Shown one piece after another: positions 1 through 6,917 of a DNA stretch of 10,644 bases. The translations under genes and the position numbers were made by a program. The notes beneath the pieces were generated by a model. The model was not told the origin of the DNA. It was given only the letters and a program-made list of their open reading frames with translations, and did no database searches. Source of the stretch: Sulfolobus sp. SCGC AB-777_G06 (GTDB lineage: Archaea; Thermoproteota; Thermoprotei_A; Sulfolobales; Sulfolobaceae); contig QEFN01000032.1 in NCBI GenBank assembly GCA_003086555.1, positions 1 through 10,644 on the forward strand, in the 5' to 3' direction. How positions within the stretch are numbered: the first letter of the stretch is position 1; every line of letters starts with the position of its first letter.

Positions 1-2686
1 AAGGAGATACCGGTGAGTCTACTGCTGTTACTCCTTGTATACTCGAAAGGCCTTTGTATATACTCACAAAATAATTATATTCAGACAAAGAGAAGTTAGT
101 AGAGCCGTTATAGGGTATCACTACATAGATCGGGAACACGTTAGCTGAAGTGAAGTGGAAGCTTAGGAATGTCACACCCTCCGTAGCTTGTGAAGGAGGT
201 AGGAGCGCTAAGACGTTAAGGGTTAAAGGTGTGAATAACGCGAAAAGAGAAGCCACTATCACTATAGCCGAGATAAGTCCTACAATTTTACCTGGGTTCT
301 TCAAACTTCTAGGTTTAATCTCCTCCTTCTTATTAAACCTTCTCGGGAAGAACAGCCTATCACCGGCGACTCTTAGGATAGCGGGAAACAAAGTTATTGC
401 AGCAAGCCATATGATTATGACGCTGAGCATGTCGGATATAGCAGTGTCAGAGAAGAACGGGATGCGATAAACGTAGATGAAGAAGAACGATAGCATGACT
501 ATGAGAGCTGTTATTGTGACAGCCCTACCTCCCCACCTCACGGCTTCGTATACAGCATCTTTACTGGAAACTCCCTTCTCTCTTTCCTCTACATACCTAC
601 TGGCTATAAAGACCACATAATCTGTGCCGAGTCCCAGTGACAGCAATAAAACTTCGCTCGGAGTAAGGAAATTGACCGTTATATGTAAAACTTTAATCAC
701 CAGTACGTAAATAAATACAGAGGATACGAAGAACGATGAGAAGTAAATTGTAAGCGGCATAAAGGCTGCAATAAAAGACCTGAAGTATACACCAGCTAAA
801 AGTATTGCAAGGGCTATACCTACCGGTATAGCCGTTGAATAGGCAACTGAAGCGACGTTTTTGAGCTGTTGTGATATAGGTTCCGAACCGGTTAATGTTA
901 AGTTTAGGTGGGTCTGACTTTCTATCATTTTCTCTAGATTGCTGGCTTCGTCGTACGTGAAGTTCCCTTTTAAGAAAAGTAATAGAATACCGTTAGAGTA
1001 AAGCTCATTACTGATATTCAGATATATGGGATACTTCCCCGATAACAAGGCTTGATAGCACGTAAAATTTTTTAATAAGTCTTGTATTAACAACGTGTTA
1101 TTTAGGACTATTATGGGGGAGGTCGAATTAATGTAATTCACAATCAAAGTTACAGCAAGAGGTCTTGACTCAGTATCGTTGAGTAGCCTTAATGCGAGTT
1201 GTTTCGCGGTTAAGTTGCTGGCCTTAAGAAGGCTTTCCAGTTTGTCAAGGTGAAGTGAAACTAAATAAGCTGAGAGGTTACTCACATTACCTTGATAATA
1301 AAGAGAAGAAAACATCCAACTAGGAAGATCCGTCTTGTTAGATATCTGCTCAGCTATGAATTTGACAGCATCTGAAGTAGAATTTATGTTAAGTGAGGCT
1401 CTTACTATACCATAGCTAACGTTAGCGTGGAGACTTACATATTTTACCGCAAAGGTACTCATGTTTTCGCTTAGGTTTTCGTAGACACATTCGATGAACT
1501 CTCTTTCACTGGTAGAGTTTACTTTGGAGAGTATCAGAGACAAGGAGACTTTACTAACATTTGAGGAAGTAGCATAAAACACTGATTGTATTACAGTTAT
1601 AGGTATTCCGGTCTTTTCGGAGTAGACCGAGAAGAGGGCTGTTTGAGGGGTCTCATAAAGCAGTAATTTTGCTAAGTTTAAAGGTACATTATATGTGTGA
1701 TTGAAGTAATAAATCGTGAAAATTTCATCATTAAGCGGATTATTGAAATTAGACAGATTTACATACTTAAACATGAAATTAACGAAGAGTAGCTGAGAAG
1801 AATTGAAAATTTCATCACTTACATTCTCCACATCTATTTGTGCCACGGCGTACGGATCAGGTAAAGGTTGTGATGAGTCCCACCTCTGATAAAACAAGTA
1901 GAAGTATTCTGCTTCTTTTCCGCTAAGTAGTGGATAAGTTTTTTCAAAGGCGTAAAAGTTAGCCTCACTAACGTTGTGAGTCAAATTATAGTTATACTCC
2001 CAGTAATTTAAGAAAATAGAAACTGGTACGTATAGGAATTTAGAAATGTTATAAGCGGTCTGATTATTTTGTATTTCTCCTTCATGAATTTTAACAAATG
2101 TCGAATAGTTTTGAATCATTACGTCATGTAGCTCTGCAAGTTGTTCCGAAGTCGAATTAATTTTGTAGGAGAGGTTAACGAACTCTTGTTCCACTTTTAG
2201 CGTAGCATTATGAAGTTTTAAGAGGCTGTTTACTTCAGATGTCATATTTTCCCTCTCTTTAAAGAGAAAACTAGAAACATTAGATTCACTCTTCGAGATA
2301 TTCTGTAATTCGTTTGTAAGGTTATTTATCTCCTTATTTAACGAATAGAACGTCTTATTGAGCAAAGATTTCTCTATCGAGAAATAGTTGGTAATGGATA
2401 TGTTTCCGTAATTGGTCAGGTTCGCGAAATATCCAGCGTAAGGAGTAGCGTTTCCCCTCACAATTATTACGGCATTCGAGCCAGAAGCTCCGCTTAGGTT
2501 GAAATAGTTATTCACTATGTTTTCAGCTATCTCCGAAGTACTACCTTGTACGGAGAAAGTCACTTTGTAACTAACCGACTTAAAGAATAGACTAGATAGA
2601 GGGGCAGCAATGACAAGCGTAACGACCCATAATGCGACAACGACATACCACTTGTTCACAATGAACTTACCTAATGCCTCGAACAT
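1..2686 (-). CDS. RND/MMPL-family membrane transporter, C-terminus beyond window
   Basis: Reading leftwards from ATG 2686-2684 the frame stays open for 895 codons to the window edge, so this is a 3'-truncated view. Residues 13-34 form a first membrane helix. A huge extracytoplasmic segment follows (about 35-610), with a Glu/Lys/Leu/Asn-rich, probably coiled-coil stretch at about 100-215. A cluster of five hydrophobic segments then spans about 612-766. It includes the MMPL/RND-like sequence GLGTDY (Asp at residue 689) followed by FIASRYVEE. A further helix near 800-816 begins the second half, which should repeat the 1+5 helix plan. The family moves lipids, drugs or other amphiphiles across the membrane using the ion gradient; the substrate here is unknown. 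The outer loop carries about 38 N-x-S/T sequons by eye, fitting an exterior, glycosylated location. The start follows a TATA-like box by about 25 bp, so the mRNA is probably leaderless. Family call firm, substrate not. Confidence 0.88.
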   Translation of the reverse strand, partial: MFEALGKFIVNKWYVVVALWVVTLVIAAPLSSLFFKSVSYKVTFSVQGSTSEIAENIVNNYFNLSGASGSNAVIIVRGNATPYAGYFANLTNYGNISITNYFSIEKSLLNKTFYSLNKEINNLTNELQNISKSESNVSSFLFKERENMTSEVNSLLKLHNATLKVEQEFVNLSYKINSTSEQLAELHDVMIQNYSTFVKIHEGEIQNNQTAYNISKFLYVPVSIFLNYWEYNYNLTHNVSEANFYAFEKTYPLLSGKEAEYFYLFYQRWDSSQPLPDPYAVAQIDVENVSDEIFNSSQLLFVNFMFKYVNLSNFNNPLNDEIFTIYYFNHTYNVPLNLAKLLLYETPQTALFSVYSEKTGIPITVIQSVFYATSSNVSKVSLSLILSKVNSTSEREFIECVYENLSENMSTFAVKYVSLHANVSYGIVRASLNINSTSDAVKFIAEQISNKTDLPSWMFSSLYYQGNVSNLSAYLVSLHLDKLESLLKASNLTAKQLALRLLNDTESRPLAVTLIVNYINSTSPIIVLNNTLLIQDLLKNFTCYQALLSGKYPIYLNISNELYSNGILLLFLKGNFTYDEASNLEKMIESQTHLNLTLTGSEPISQQLKNVASVAYSTAIPVGIALAILLAGVYFRSFIAAFMPLTIYFSSFFVSSVFIYVLVIKVLHITVNFLTPSEVLLLSLGLGTDYVVFIASRYVEEREKGVSSKDAVYEAVRWGGRAVTITALIVMLSFFFIYVYRIPFFSDTAISDMLSVIIIWLAAITLFPAILRVAGDRLFFPRRFNKKEEIKPRSLKNPGKIVGLISAIVIVASLFALFTPLTLNVLALLPPSQATEGVTFLSFHFTSANVFPIYVVIPYNGSTNFSLSEYNYFVSIYKGLSSIQGVTAVDSPVSP

Positions 2687-2705
2687 AGAATATAGATATA
2701 TCTTT

Positions 2706-2715
2706 AATTTAAAAG
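2706..2715 (-). promoter_or_regulatory. TATA-like box for the RND/MMPL gene
   Basis: On the minus strand this reads CTTTTAAATT, centred about 25 bp upstream of ATG 2686. That is the expected TATA-to-start distance for a leaderless archaeal transcript. It lies within the 72-bp divergent spacer shared with the M32 peptidase gene. Confidence 0.5.
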
Positions 2716-2723
2716 CATTACAC

Positions 2724-2730
2724 TAAATAA
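2724..2730 (+). promoter_or_regulatory. TATA-like box for the M32 carboxypeptidase gene
   Basis: TAAATAA is centred at about 2727, which would place transcription start near 2753, just ahead of ATG 2759. No Shine-Dalgarno motif lies before the ATG, as expected for a nearly leaderless mRNA. The more A/T-rich TTTAAAAG at 2708-2715 is an alternative box that would give a leader of about 20 nt. Confidence 0.38.
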
Positions 2731-2758
2731 CACCAATTCATATAGTATTTTGATACTC

Positions 2759-4237
2759 ATGTTTGATAATGTTAAGGAGTTATTAGAGGAATACAAGAAA
2801 TTATGGGCATACGGATATGCAGAAGCATTAATGGCCTGGGACACAGAAACTTATATGCCAGAAGCTGACGCTTCTACGAGGGGTGAAGTATTCTCCGTAT
2901 TTAATGAGCTGGAAAAACAGGTTTACTTGAAGATTTCTGAGAAATTAGATAAAATAGACGAGGAAAAGCTTAGTGATGAAGAAAAGGGAGTGGTTAGAGT
3001 ATTGAGGAGGAGCATCAAATACTATACTAAAGTCCCAATAGAGGTAATAAAGGAATTCACTAAGACCACAAATGAGAGTGTAATAATATGGAGAAATGCT
3101 AAGGCTAAGTCCGATTTTAACCTCTTTTCTCCCTACCTAGAGAAGATAGTAGACCTATCGAGGAAGATAGCTGACTACTTAGGTTATGAAAAACAACCTT
3201 ATGATGCTCTACTAGACCTTTACGAGGAGGGCTTCACCACTGAAGATGGAGATAGAATCTTTAACACTCTCCTTCCCAAGGTATCTGATATACTTAAAAA
3301 AGTTCAAGAGGCGCAATATTTCCCTTCAAGTCACGAACTAGAGAGCGTTCAATATGAAACGGAAAGGATGAAGAAAGTTAACGAGTTCTTGATCAAGTTA
3401 CTGAATATGCCAACAGACAAGTTCAGACTGGACGTCTCAGCTCATCCCTTTACAATTAGAATATCTGGTAGCGACGTGAGGATTACGACAAGATATGAAG
3501 GAAAGGACTTTAAGGCGACGATGTTTTCTGTAATACACGAGAGCGGACACGCTATTTGCGAGCTCCTCATAGACCCTAGATTTGAAGGTACACCTATAGC
3601 TACTGGTGCATCAACAGGTATTCATGAGTCCCAGTCCAGATTTTGGGAGAATATTATTGGTAGGAGTATACAATTTATAAAACTTGTATATCCGACGTTA
3701 AAGGAGAACTTACCATTCTTAAGCAAATATAGCGAGGAGAATATTTACAAGTATTTCAATACTGTAAAGCCGAGCCTGATAAGGGTTGACGCGGATGAAG
3801 TCACTTATAACTTCCATATTGCAATTAGGTACGAGATCGAGAAGAGACTAATAAACGAGAAGATGAAGGTGAAGGAAGTGCCTTCCCTTTGGAACGATAT
3901 GATGGAGAAATATCTGGGCATTACTCCTAAAAACGATGCTGAAGGAGTATTGCAGGATATACATTGGTCTCAGGGCTCTATAGGCTATTTTCCTACATAT
4001 ACTCTAGGTAATATTGTCGCTGGGATGCTTTACCTTAAGATTCCTAACCTTTACGATTTAGTGTCTCAAGGGAAGTTCGACGAGATAAAGGGGATTTTGA
4101 AAGAGTTAATTTGTAAATACGGTGCTACCTATCCACCGAAGACCTTATTGAGGAGGGCTTTTGGAAAAGAATATGATCCTGAAGGGTTACTCTCGTACTT
4201 AAGGGATAAATACATTAGTCTGAAGGGAATCGGCTAA
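2759..4237 (+). CDS. M32 family metallocarboxypeptidase (carboxypeptidase Taq type)
   Basis: This is a 492-residue zinc (or cobalt) carboxypeptidase that removes C-terminal residues from peptides, presumably in the cytoplasm since no signal peptide is visible. The metal site is complete: HESGH at residues 260-264 gives two His ligands and the catalytic Glu, and Glu290 in HESQS is the third ligand. The 26-residue spacing from the second His is normal for M32. Other family blocks are present: AHPF followed by DVRITTRYE, then DEVTYNFHIAIRYE, then the near-invariant LQDIHWSQGSIGYFPTYTLGN block near residues 400-420. Length matches the usual 490-510. I chose ATG 2759 because MFDNVKELLEEYKK fits the family N-terminus; an in-frame TTG at 2750 would add three residues. 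The gene stands alone, divergent from the RND/MMPL gene. It probably serves in peptide recycling. Confidence 0.96.
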   Translation: MFDNVKELLEEYKKLWAYGYAEALMAWDTETYMPEADASTRGEVFSVFNELEKQVYLKISEKLDKIDEEKLSDEEKGVVRVLRRSIKYYTKVPIEVIKEFTKTTNESVIIWRNAKAKSDFNLFSPYLEKIVDLSRKIADYLGYEKQPYDALLDLYEEGFTTEDGDRIFNTLLPKVSDILKKVQEAQYFPSSHELESVQYETERMKKVNEFLIKLLNMPTDKFRLDVSAHPFTIRISGSDVRITTRYEGKDFKATMFSVIHESGHAICELLIDPRFEGTPIATGASTGIHESQSRFWENIIGRSIQFIKLVYPTLKENLPFLSKYSEENIYKYFNTVKPSLIRVDADEVTYNFHIAIRYEIEKRLINEKMKVKEVPSLWNDMMEKYLGITPKNDAEGVLQDIHWSQGSIGYFPTYTLGNIVAGMLYLKIPNLYDLVSQGKFDEIKGILKELICKYGATYPPKTLLRRAFGKEYDPEGLLSYLRDKYISLKGIG

Positions 4238-4243
4238 TTTTTT
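4238..4243 (+). terminator. Oligo-T tract after the M32 peptidase gene
   Basis: Six T residues directly follow the TAA stop. Archaeal RNA polymerase commonly terminates in short T-runs without a hairpin, so this is a plausible terminator. No stem is visible. Confidence 0.4.
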
Positions 4244-4262
4244 ACCAGAATTACAAAGTAAG

Positions 4263-4270
4263 TTTATATA
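4263..4270 (+). promoter_or_regulatory. TATA box for the split regulator gene
   Basis: TTTATATA is centred at about 4267, which predicts transcription start at about 4293. That is a few bases before TTG 4298 and about 50 bases before GTG 4346. The match to the archaeal TATA consensus is good. The spacing favours TTG 4298 as a nearly leaderless start. Confidence 0.5.
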
Positions 4271-4297
4271 TATGTAGATTTCATATTTAGCCAGTAA

Positions 4298-4735
4298 TTG
4301 TATATTTATTTGAAGGAAAAACTATTAAACGGTTTAATACAAATAGTGACTACGAAGGATGAACTTGAAAAGAAGATTTTAATTTATCTTTTTAGGGATC
4401 CTTTCCTGTCCCAACGATATATAGCTAAAGAATTAGGCCTTACGCCTCCTTCCCTAACTTATCGTATTAAAAAACTCCAAGATGAAGGAGTATTCCAAGG
4501 CTACACGGTTTTAGTCAATCCTAACTTTTACGGTAAGTACTACGGCTTTATAGCTTTTAAGAACTATTATGACTATGTAGGAGAAGGAATATTCTTCAAA
4601 TTCAAGTGCTTAGAGTGGTTAAACGTCTATGGAGTTGAGGGAAGTTCCATCTCAGAGATAGAGGATAAAATAGAAGGAATGAAAAAATCTTGGGTGATTA
4701 TTCTCTTAAGTACTTTCCTAAACAGGAAATCATAG
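4298..4735 (+). CDS. Lrp/AsnC-like winged-helix regulator, N-terminal half (frame broken)
   Basis: The visible domain is an AsnC/Lrp-type helix-turn-helix, roughly residues 38-60 (QRYIAKELGLTPPSLTYRIKKL). A RAM-like alpha/beta segment follows (GYTVLVNP, YYGFIAFKN, LEWLNVYGVEG, then helix SEIEDKIEGMKK). The expected last beta strand is missing in this frame; after A6 at 4682-4687 the frame runs into an unrelated 15-residue tail. The strand-like DYSLKYFP lies in the -1 frame and opens the next ORF. I infer the two ORFs are one ancestral gene of about 265-281 codons with duplicated HTH-RAM units. The start is uncertain: TTG 4298 suits the TATA spacing, while GTG 4346 gives a more family-like N-terminus ending in DELEKKILIYL. 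The role is presumably DNA binding and transcription control; effector and targets are unknown. Protein family moderately sure, frame status unresolved. Confidence 0.72.
   Translation: MYIYLKEKLLNGLIQIVTTKDELEKKILIYLFRDPFLSQRYIAKELGLTPPSLTYRIKKLQDEGVFQGYTVLVNPNFYGKYYGFIAFKNYYDYVGEGIFFKFKCLEWLNVYGVEGSSISEIEDKIEGMKKSWVIILLSTFLNRKS
4681..4690 (+). other. Frame-change point at an A6 run inside the regulator
   Basis: In the upstream frame the codons are ATG AAA AAA TCT TGG. A -1 slip after the second AAA, or a seventh A, gives ATG AAA AAA ATC TTG GGT. That reads M-K-K-I-L-G-D-Y-S and enters the downstream frame directly. The slippery heptamer in phase is G AAA AAA. The A AAA AAT heptamer is also spelled here, but one base out of phase with the upstream frame. 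I cannot separate recoding, a real indel mutation and a homopolymer sequencing error from the sequence alone. Confidence 0.65.
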
Positions 4736-5142
4736 AGTCTAAGCCTTACGATTTACAAATAGTTAAATACCTTGTCAGAAACCCTAGGGCACAAGCTGCA
4801 GAAATAGCCCAAGAGACAGGTTTAACTCAGAAACTTGTAGAGAAAAGAACTAAGATCCTCTTAGAAAAAGGTATAGTAAAGTTGCTACCGATAATAGACT
4901 TAAAGAAAACTGATATAGTTATGTTCTCTATATTCACTAGAAGAGTAGCGGAGACTAGAAAAATCCTCGACTCATGTAAGATCTTAGAGATCAACGACGG
5001 TCAAGCAGGTATAATAGGTTGTATAACGGATAGGATAGAAAACGTCAGGAAGTACGTAGAAGCTGTGAGAAACGTAGCAGATAGAGAAGCCGACGTCATG
5101 GTTATCTATGACTATCAAATAAACTCCGGTTTTTCCTTATGA
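4690..5142 (+). CDS. Lrp/AsnC-like winged-helix regulator, C-terminal half (-1 frame)
   Basis: The frame is open from inside the A6 run. TTG 4690 is the first formal start, but it may never be used. The first dozen residues (GDYSLKYFPKQ) look like the closing strand of the preceding domain, not a true N-terminus. A second helix-turn-helix lies at about residues 34-57 (QAAEIAQETGLTQKLVEKRTKIL). A second RAM-like unit follows: LLPIIDLKK, IVMFSIFTRR, ILEINDGQAGIIGCI, helix VRKYVEAVRNVA, and a final strand DVMVIYDYQI. The fold is intact with no internal stop, so any loss of function is recent or translation is recovered. The ORF overlaps the upstream one by 46 bases and the convergent membrane-protein gene by 6 bases at its stop. 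It likely works only as part of the two-domain product. Confidence 0.68.
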   Translation: MGDYSLKYFPKQEIIESKPYDLQIVKYLVRNPRAQAAEIAQETGLTQKLVEKRTKILLEKGIVKLLPIIDLKKTDIVMFSIFTRRVAETRKILDSCKILEINDGQAGIIGCITDRIENVRKYVEAVRNVADREADVMVIYDYQINSGFSL

Positions 5143-5673
5143 CTTTGAGGACTTACGTCCTGTTACTAATGCTGTTATGTAAAGTATTGTGGGAATAAAA
5201 GTAAACCAGTAAAGTAGAGTAGGGTATGAAAAGATCAGCATATCTATGTTCACATTATTATATGAGGTTACAAAATCCTCGACACCTATAATAAGTAAGG
5301 GGTATCTAAAAGTGTCTCCCGTTACTGAAGATATCACGTAATTAAATACTGCGTAAATTAGCAAAGGATCTAGTATATAGAATAATGGTAACCATGCCAT
5401 TGTGGAATACTTAGCCACTTGTTTACCTTTCACCAACATCAACGAATTGTACACTAAGTTTATGCCTACGTATATTCTAAATGCATTTAAAAATAAGTTT
5501 AGTAGTTTAGCTAGGATTAAATTACTACCCAAAAGGCTTACAGAGATCTGAAAGGGTGAGTCATAAACTACGAAAATTCCTCCAACGCTATAGTACCACC
5601 AAGGTAAGGGAATAAATGTTATCAGTATAGAACTCACGTAGTATGATAACAGTACTCTATCTGTTGTCCTCAT
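5137..5673 (-). CDS. Hypothetical polytopic membrane protein
   Basis: I do not recognise this 178-residue protein. It has about four hydrophobic segments, at roughly residues 7-27, 45-72, 90-115 and 147-170, joined by short loops. Lys/Arg after the second and last segments (KGKQ near residue 83 and a GRKSSKS tail) suggests those ends are cytoplasmic. No catalytic or transport motif is visible. Its ATG overlaps the stop of the upstream 131-residue gene in an ATGA arrangement, so the two are probably co-translated and may form a complex. Its TAA overlaps the stop region of the convergent regulator by 6 bp. It is probably a lineage-restricted membrane protein; function unknown. Confidence 0.75.
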   Translation of the reverse strand: MRTTDRVLLSYYVSSILITFIPLPWWYYSVGGIFVVYDSPFQISVSLLGSNLILAKLLNLFLNAFRIYVGINLVYNSLMLVKGKQVAKYSTMAWLPLFYILDPLLIYAVFNYVISSVTGDTFRYPLLIIGVEDFVTSYNNVNIDMLIFSYPTLLYWFTFIPTILYITALVTGRKSSKS

Positions 5674-6065
5674 ACTAAGTTCACCGAAGTTAAGGTTGTG
5701 TTTTCGATCTTAAGCTTAATTAAAATATACTCATCGTTATTGTCTATCTGATTTACTAAGGATTGGTAATTAGTTATCTGGATTGTTACATTTTTAGTGG
5801 TTTGAGGAGGAATTACGATAGGTTTTCCAAATACTATGTACTTACCAATAATATTACACACAATCACAGATACATTCAACGGATTATTCACTCTAACTAT
5901 AATCGCTGAAGAATTTACTTCTGCTATACTGACGTTGAGGTTCTTTAATAGTTTCAAATTTTCTACTTGTAAAATACCATAATGAAAAGTAAGTGTTATG
6001 TAATTTAGATAGATTAAGATAAACGCCAACGCCCCAACCATACCGAGTATTTTACCCCAGTTCAT
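5670..6065 (-). CDS. Small single-pass membrane protein with an extracellular beta-type domain
   Basis: This 131-residue protein has one N-terminal hydrophobic helix (about residues 6-25) serving as signal anchor. A beta-rich exterior segment follows. N-x-S/T sequons at NVS, NSS, NVS, NVT and NTT support an outward location. The segment around VRVNNPLNVSVIV, followed by GKPIVIPPQTTKNVTIQI, resembles the pattern of LEA14/WHy-type small beta sandwiches: an N-P-x-N strand, a second strand, then a Pro-Pro turn. That is a weak, pattern-level resemblance. The gene is first in a two-gene unit and ends in an ATGA overlap with the polytopic membrane protein gene, its probable partner. Start ATG 6065 lies about 26 bp from a TATA-like box. 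Confidence 0.72.
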   Translation of the reverse strand: MNWGKILGMVGALAFILIYLNYITLTFHYGILQVENLKLLKNLNVSIAEVNSSAIIVRVNNPLNVSVIVCNIIGKYIVFGKPIVIPPQTTKNVTIQITNYQSLVNQIDNNDEYILIKLKIENTTLTSVNLV

Positions 6066-6070
6066 ATTGG

Positions 6071-6078
6071 CTTATTAT
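6071..6078 (+). promoter_or_regulatory. TATA-like box for the EamA transporter gene
   Basis: CTTATTAT is centred about 27 bp upstream of GTG 6102, fitting a leaderless transcript. It sits in a 36-bp divergent spacer. Confidence 0.45.
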
Positions 6079-6086
6079 CTTTCCAC

Positions 6087-6095
6087 CTTATTACT
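6087..6095 (-). promoter_or_regulatory. TATA-like box for the small membrane-protein pair
   Basis: On the minus strand this reads AGTAATAAG, centred about 26 bp from ATG 6065. It lies between the EamA gene's TATA-like box and that gene's start. The two promoters therefore interleave and probably compete for TBP and polymerase. Confidence 0.42.
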
Positions 6096-6101
6096 TTACT
6101 T

Positions 6102-6917
6102 GTGAAGCTGAAAAAAGGGATAACAGACCTATTCATATCTTCTTTTCTGTGGGGAACAATAGGTGTAGCTGTTCAAATAGGTTATGGAGAAGGTGCAAAC
6201 CCTTTTCAAATGGTTATGATTAGATCATTAGTATCCTCCATTTTGATCTTACCGCTTATAAAGATAAGGAGGATCATCGACTTCCCCTCAATTCTTCTTG
6301 GAATAATTGCCGTGACGTTTTACGAAACGTATATCTACACCATAAACTATCTTGGCGCATCCCTCTCGGCAGTGTTCTTATATACGGCTCCCTTATGGGT
6401 ATTATTATATTCCTTGATTTCTAAGAGTGAGGAAATTAACATTAGGAAAATAGCAGCTAGTTTTTCCGTATTTCTTGGAGTCTACCTGATGTACCTCTCA
6501 AATATAACGCTTAAAGACTTATATCTGGGACTTGCATCAGGTATAACCTACGCACTCCTAATAATTCAATCAAGAAGACTTCAACTCAGAAGAATGACTA
6601 ATACAGAGATAATAGCCTCACAATCCTTATGGAGTTTTCCCTTCTCGCTTATTTTCCTCTTTTTTAACTCGTCCAATCTTACAATAGCCTCTATATACAC
6701 TGGGGTGTACTTAGCTCTATTTGCTACTCTTCTACCCTACTATTTCTTCTATAAAGGAATGGGGAAAAGCGATTCTATAACTGCAACAGTAATTTCTACC
6801 TTAGAACCTGTGTTTACAATCCTCCTCGCCTTTGTTATTCTACATCAAGTATTGACGTTTTTTCAAGTGCTCGGATCACTCGTAATAATATTCTCTGCAA
6901 TTTTAATCTCATTCTAA
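6102..6917 (+). CDS. EamA/DMT-superfamily transporter (drug/metabolite exporter type)
   Basis: This 271-residue protein has about ten hydrophobic helices in two EamA repeats, roughly residues 7-132 and 140-270, the standard size for the family. The first repeat opens with SSFLWGTIGVAVQIG, the typical WG motif. The second ends with EPVFTILLAFVILHQVLTFFQVLGSLVIIFSAI, a close fit to the EamA pattern of EPV, a helix, then Q-x-x-G. The usual acidic residue in the LGE turn is Gln here (LHQ). Members export amino acids, metabolites or drugs across the cytoplasmic membrane; substrate cannot be deduced. The start is GTG, chosen from TATA spacing and because no upstream in-frame ATG fits. It is divergent from the small membrane-protein pair, and its 3' end overlaps the convergent MFS gene by 9 bp. 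Confidence 0.9.
   Translation: MKLKKGITDLFISSFLWGTIGVAVQIGYGEGANPFQMVMIRSLVSSILILPLIKIRRIIDFPSILLGIIAVTFYETYIYTINYLGASLSAVFLYTAPLWVLLYSLISKSEEINIRKIAASFSVFLGVYLMYLSNITLKDLYLGLASGITYALLIIQSRRLQLRRMTNTEIIASQSLWSFPFSLIFLFFNSSNLTIASIYTGVYLALFATLLPYYFFYKGMGKSDSITATVISTLEPVFTILLAFVILHQVLTFFQVLGSLVIIFSAILISF

Noticed and set aside
150..470. Plus-strand open frame of 106 codons
   Set aside because: It lies wholly antisense to the RND/MMPL coding frame, has no recognisable domain, and the opposite frame is a clear membrane protein.
2750..2758. TTG start three codons before the M32 ATG
   Set aside because: It is possible from TATA spacing, but ATG 2759 gives the family-like N-terminus and ATG is the stronger start.
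4298..5142. A pair of separate siroheme-decarboxylase-like AsnC proteins (AhbA/AhbB)
   Set aside because: The domain plan of two HTH-RAM units is similar, but no heme-pathway gene is nearby. The junction also splits a RAM-like domain instead of separating two complete genes.
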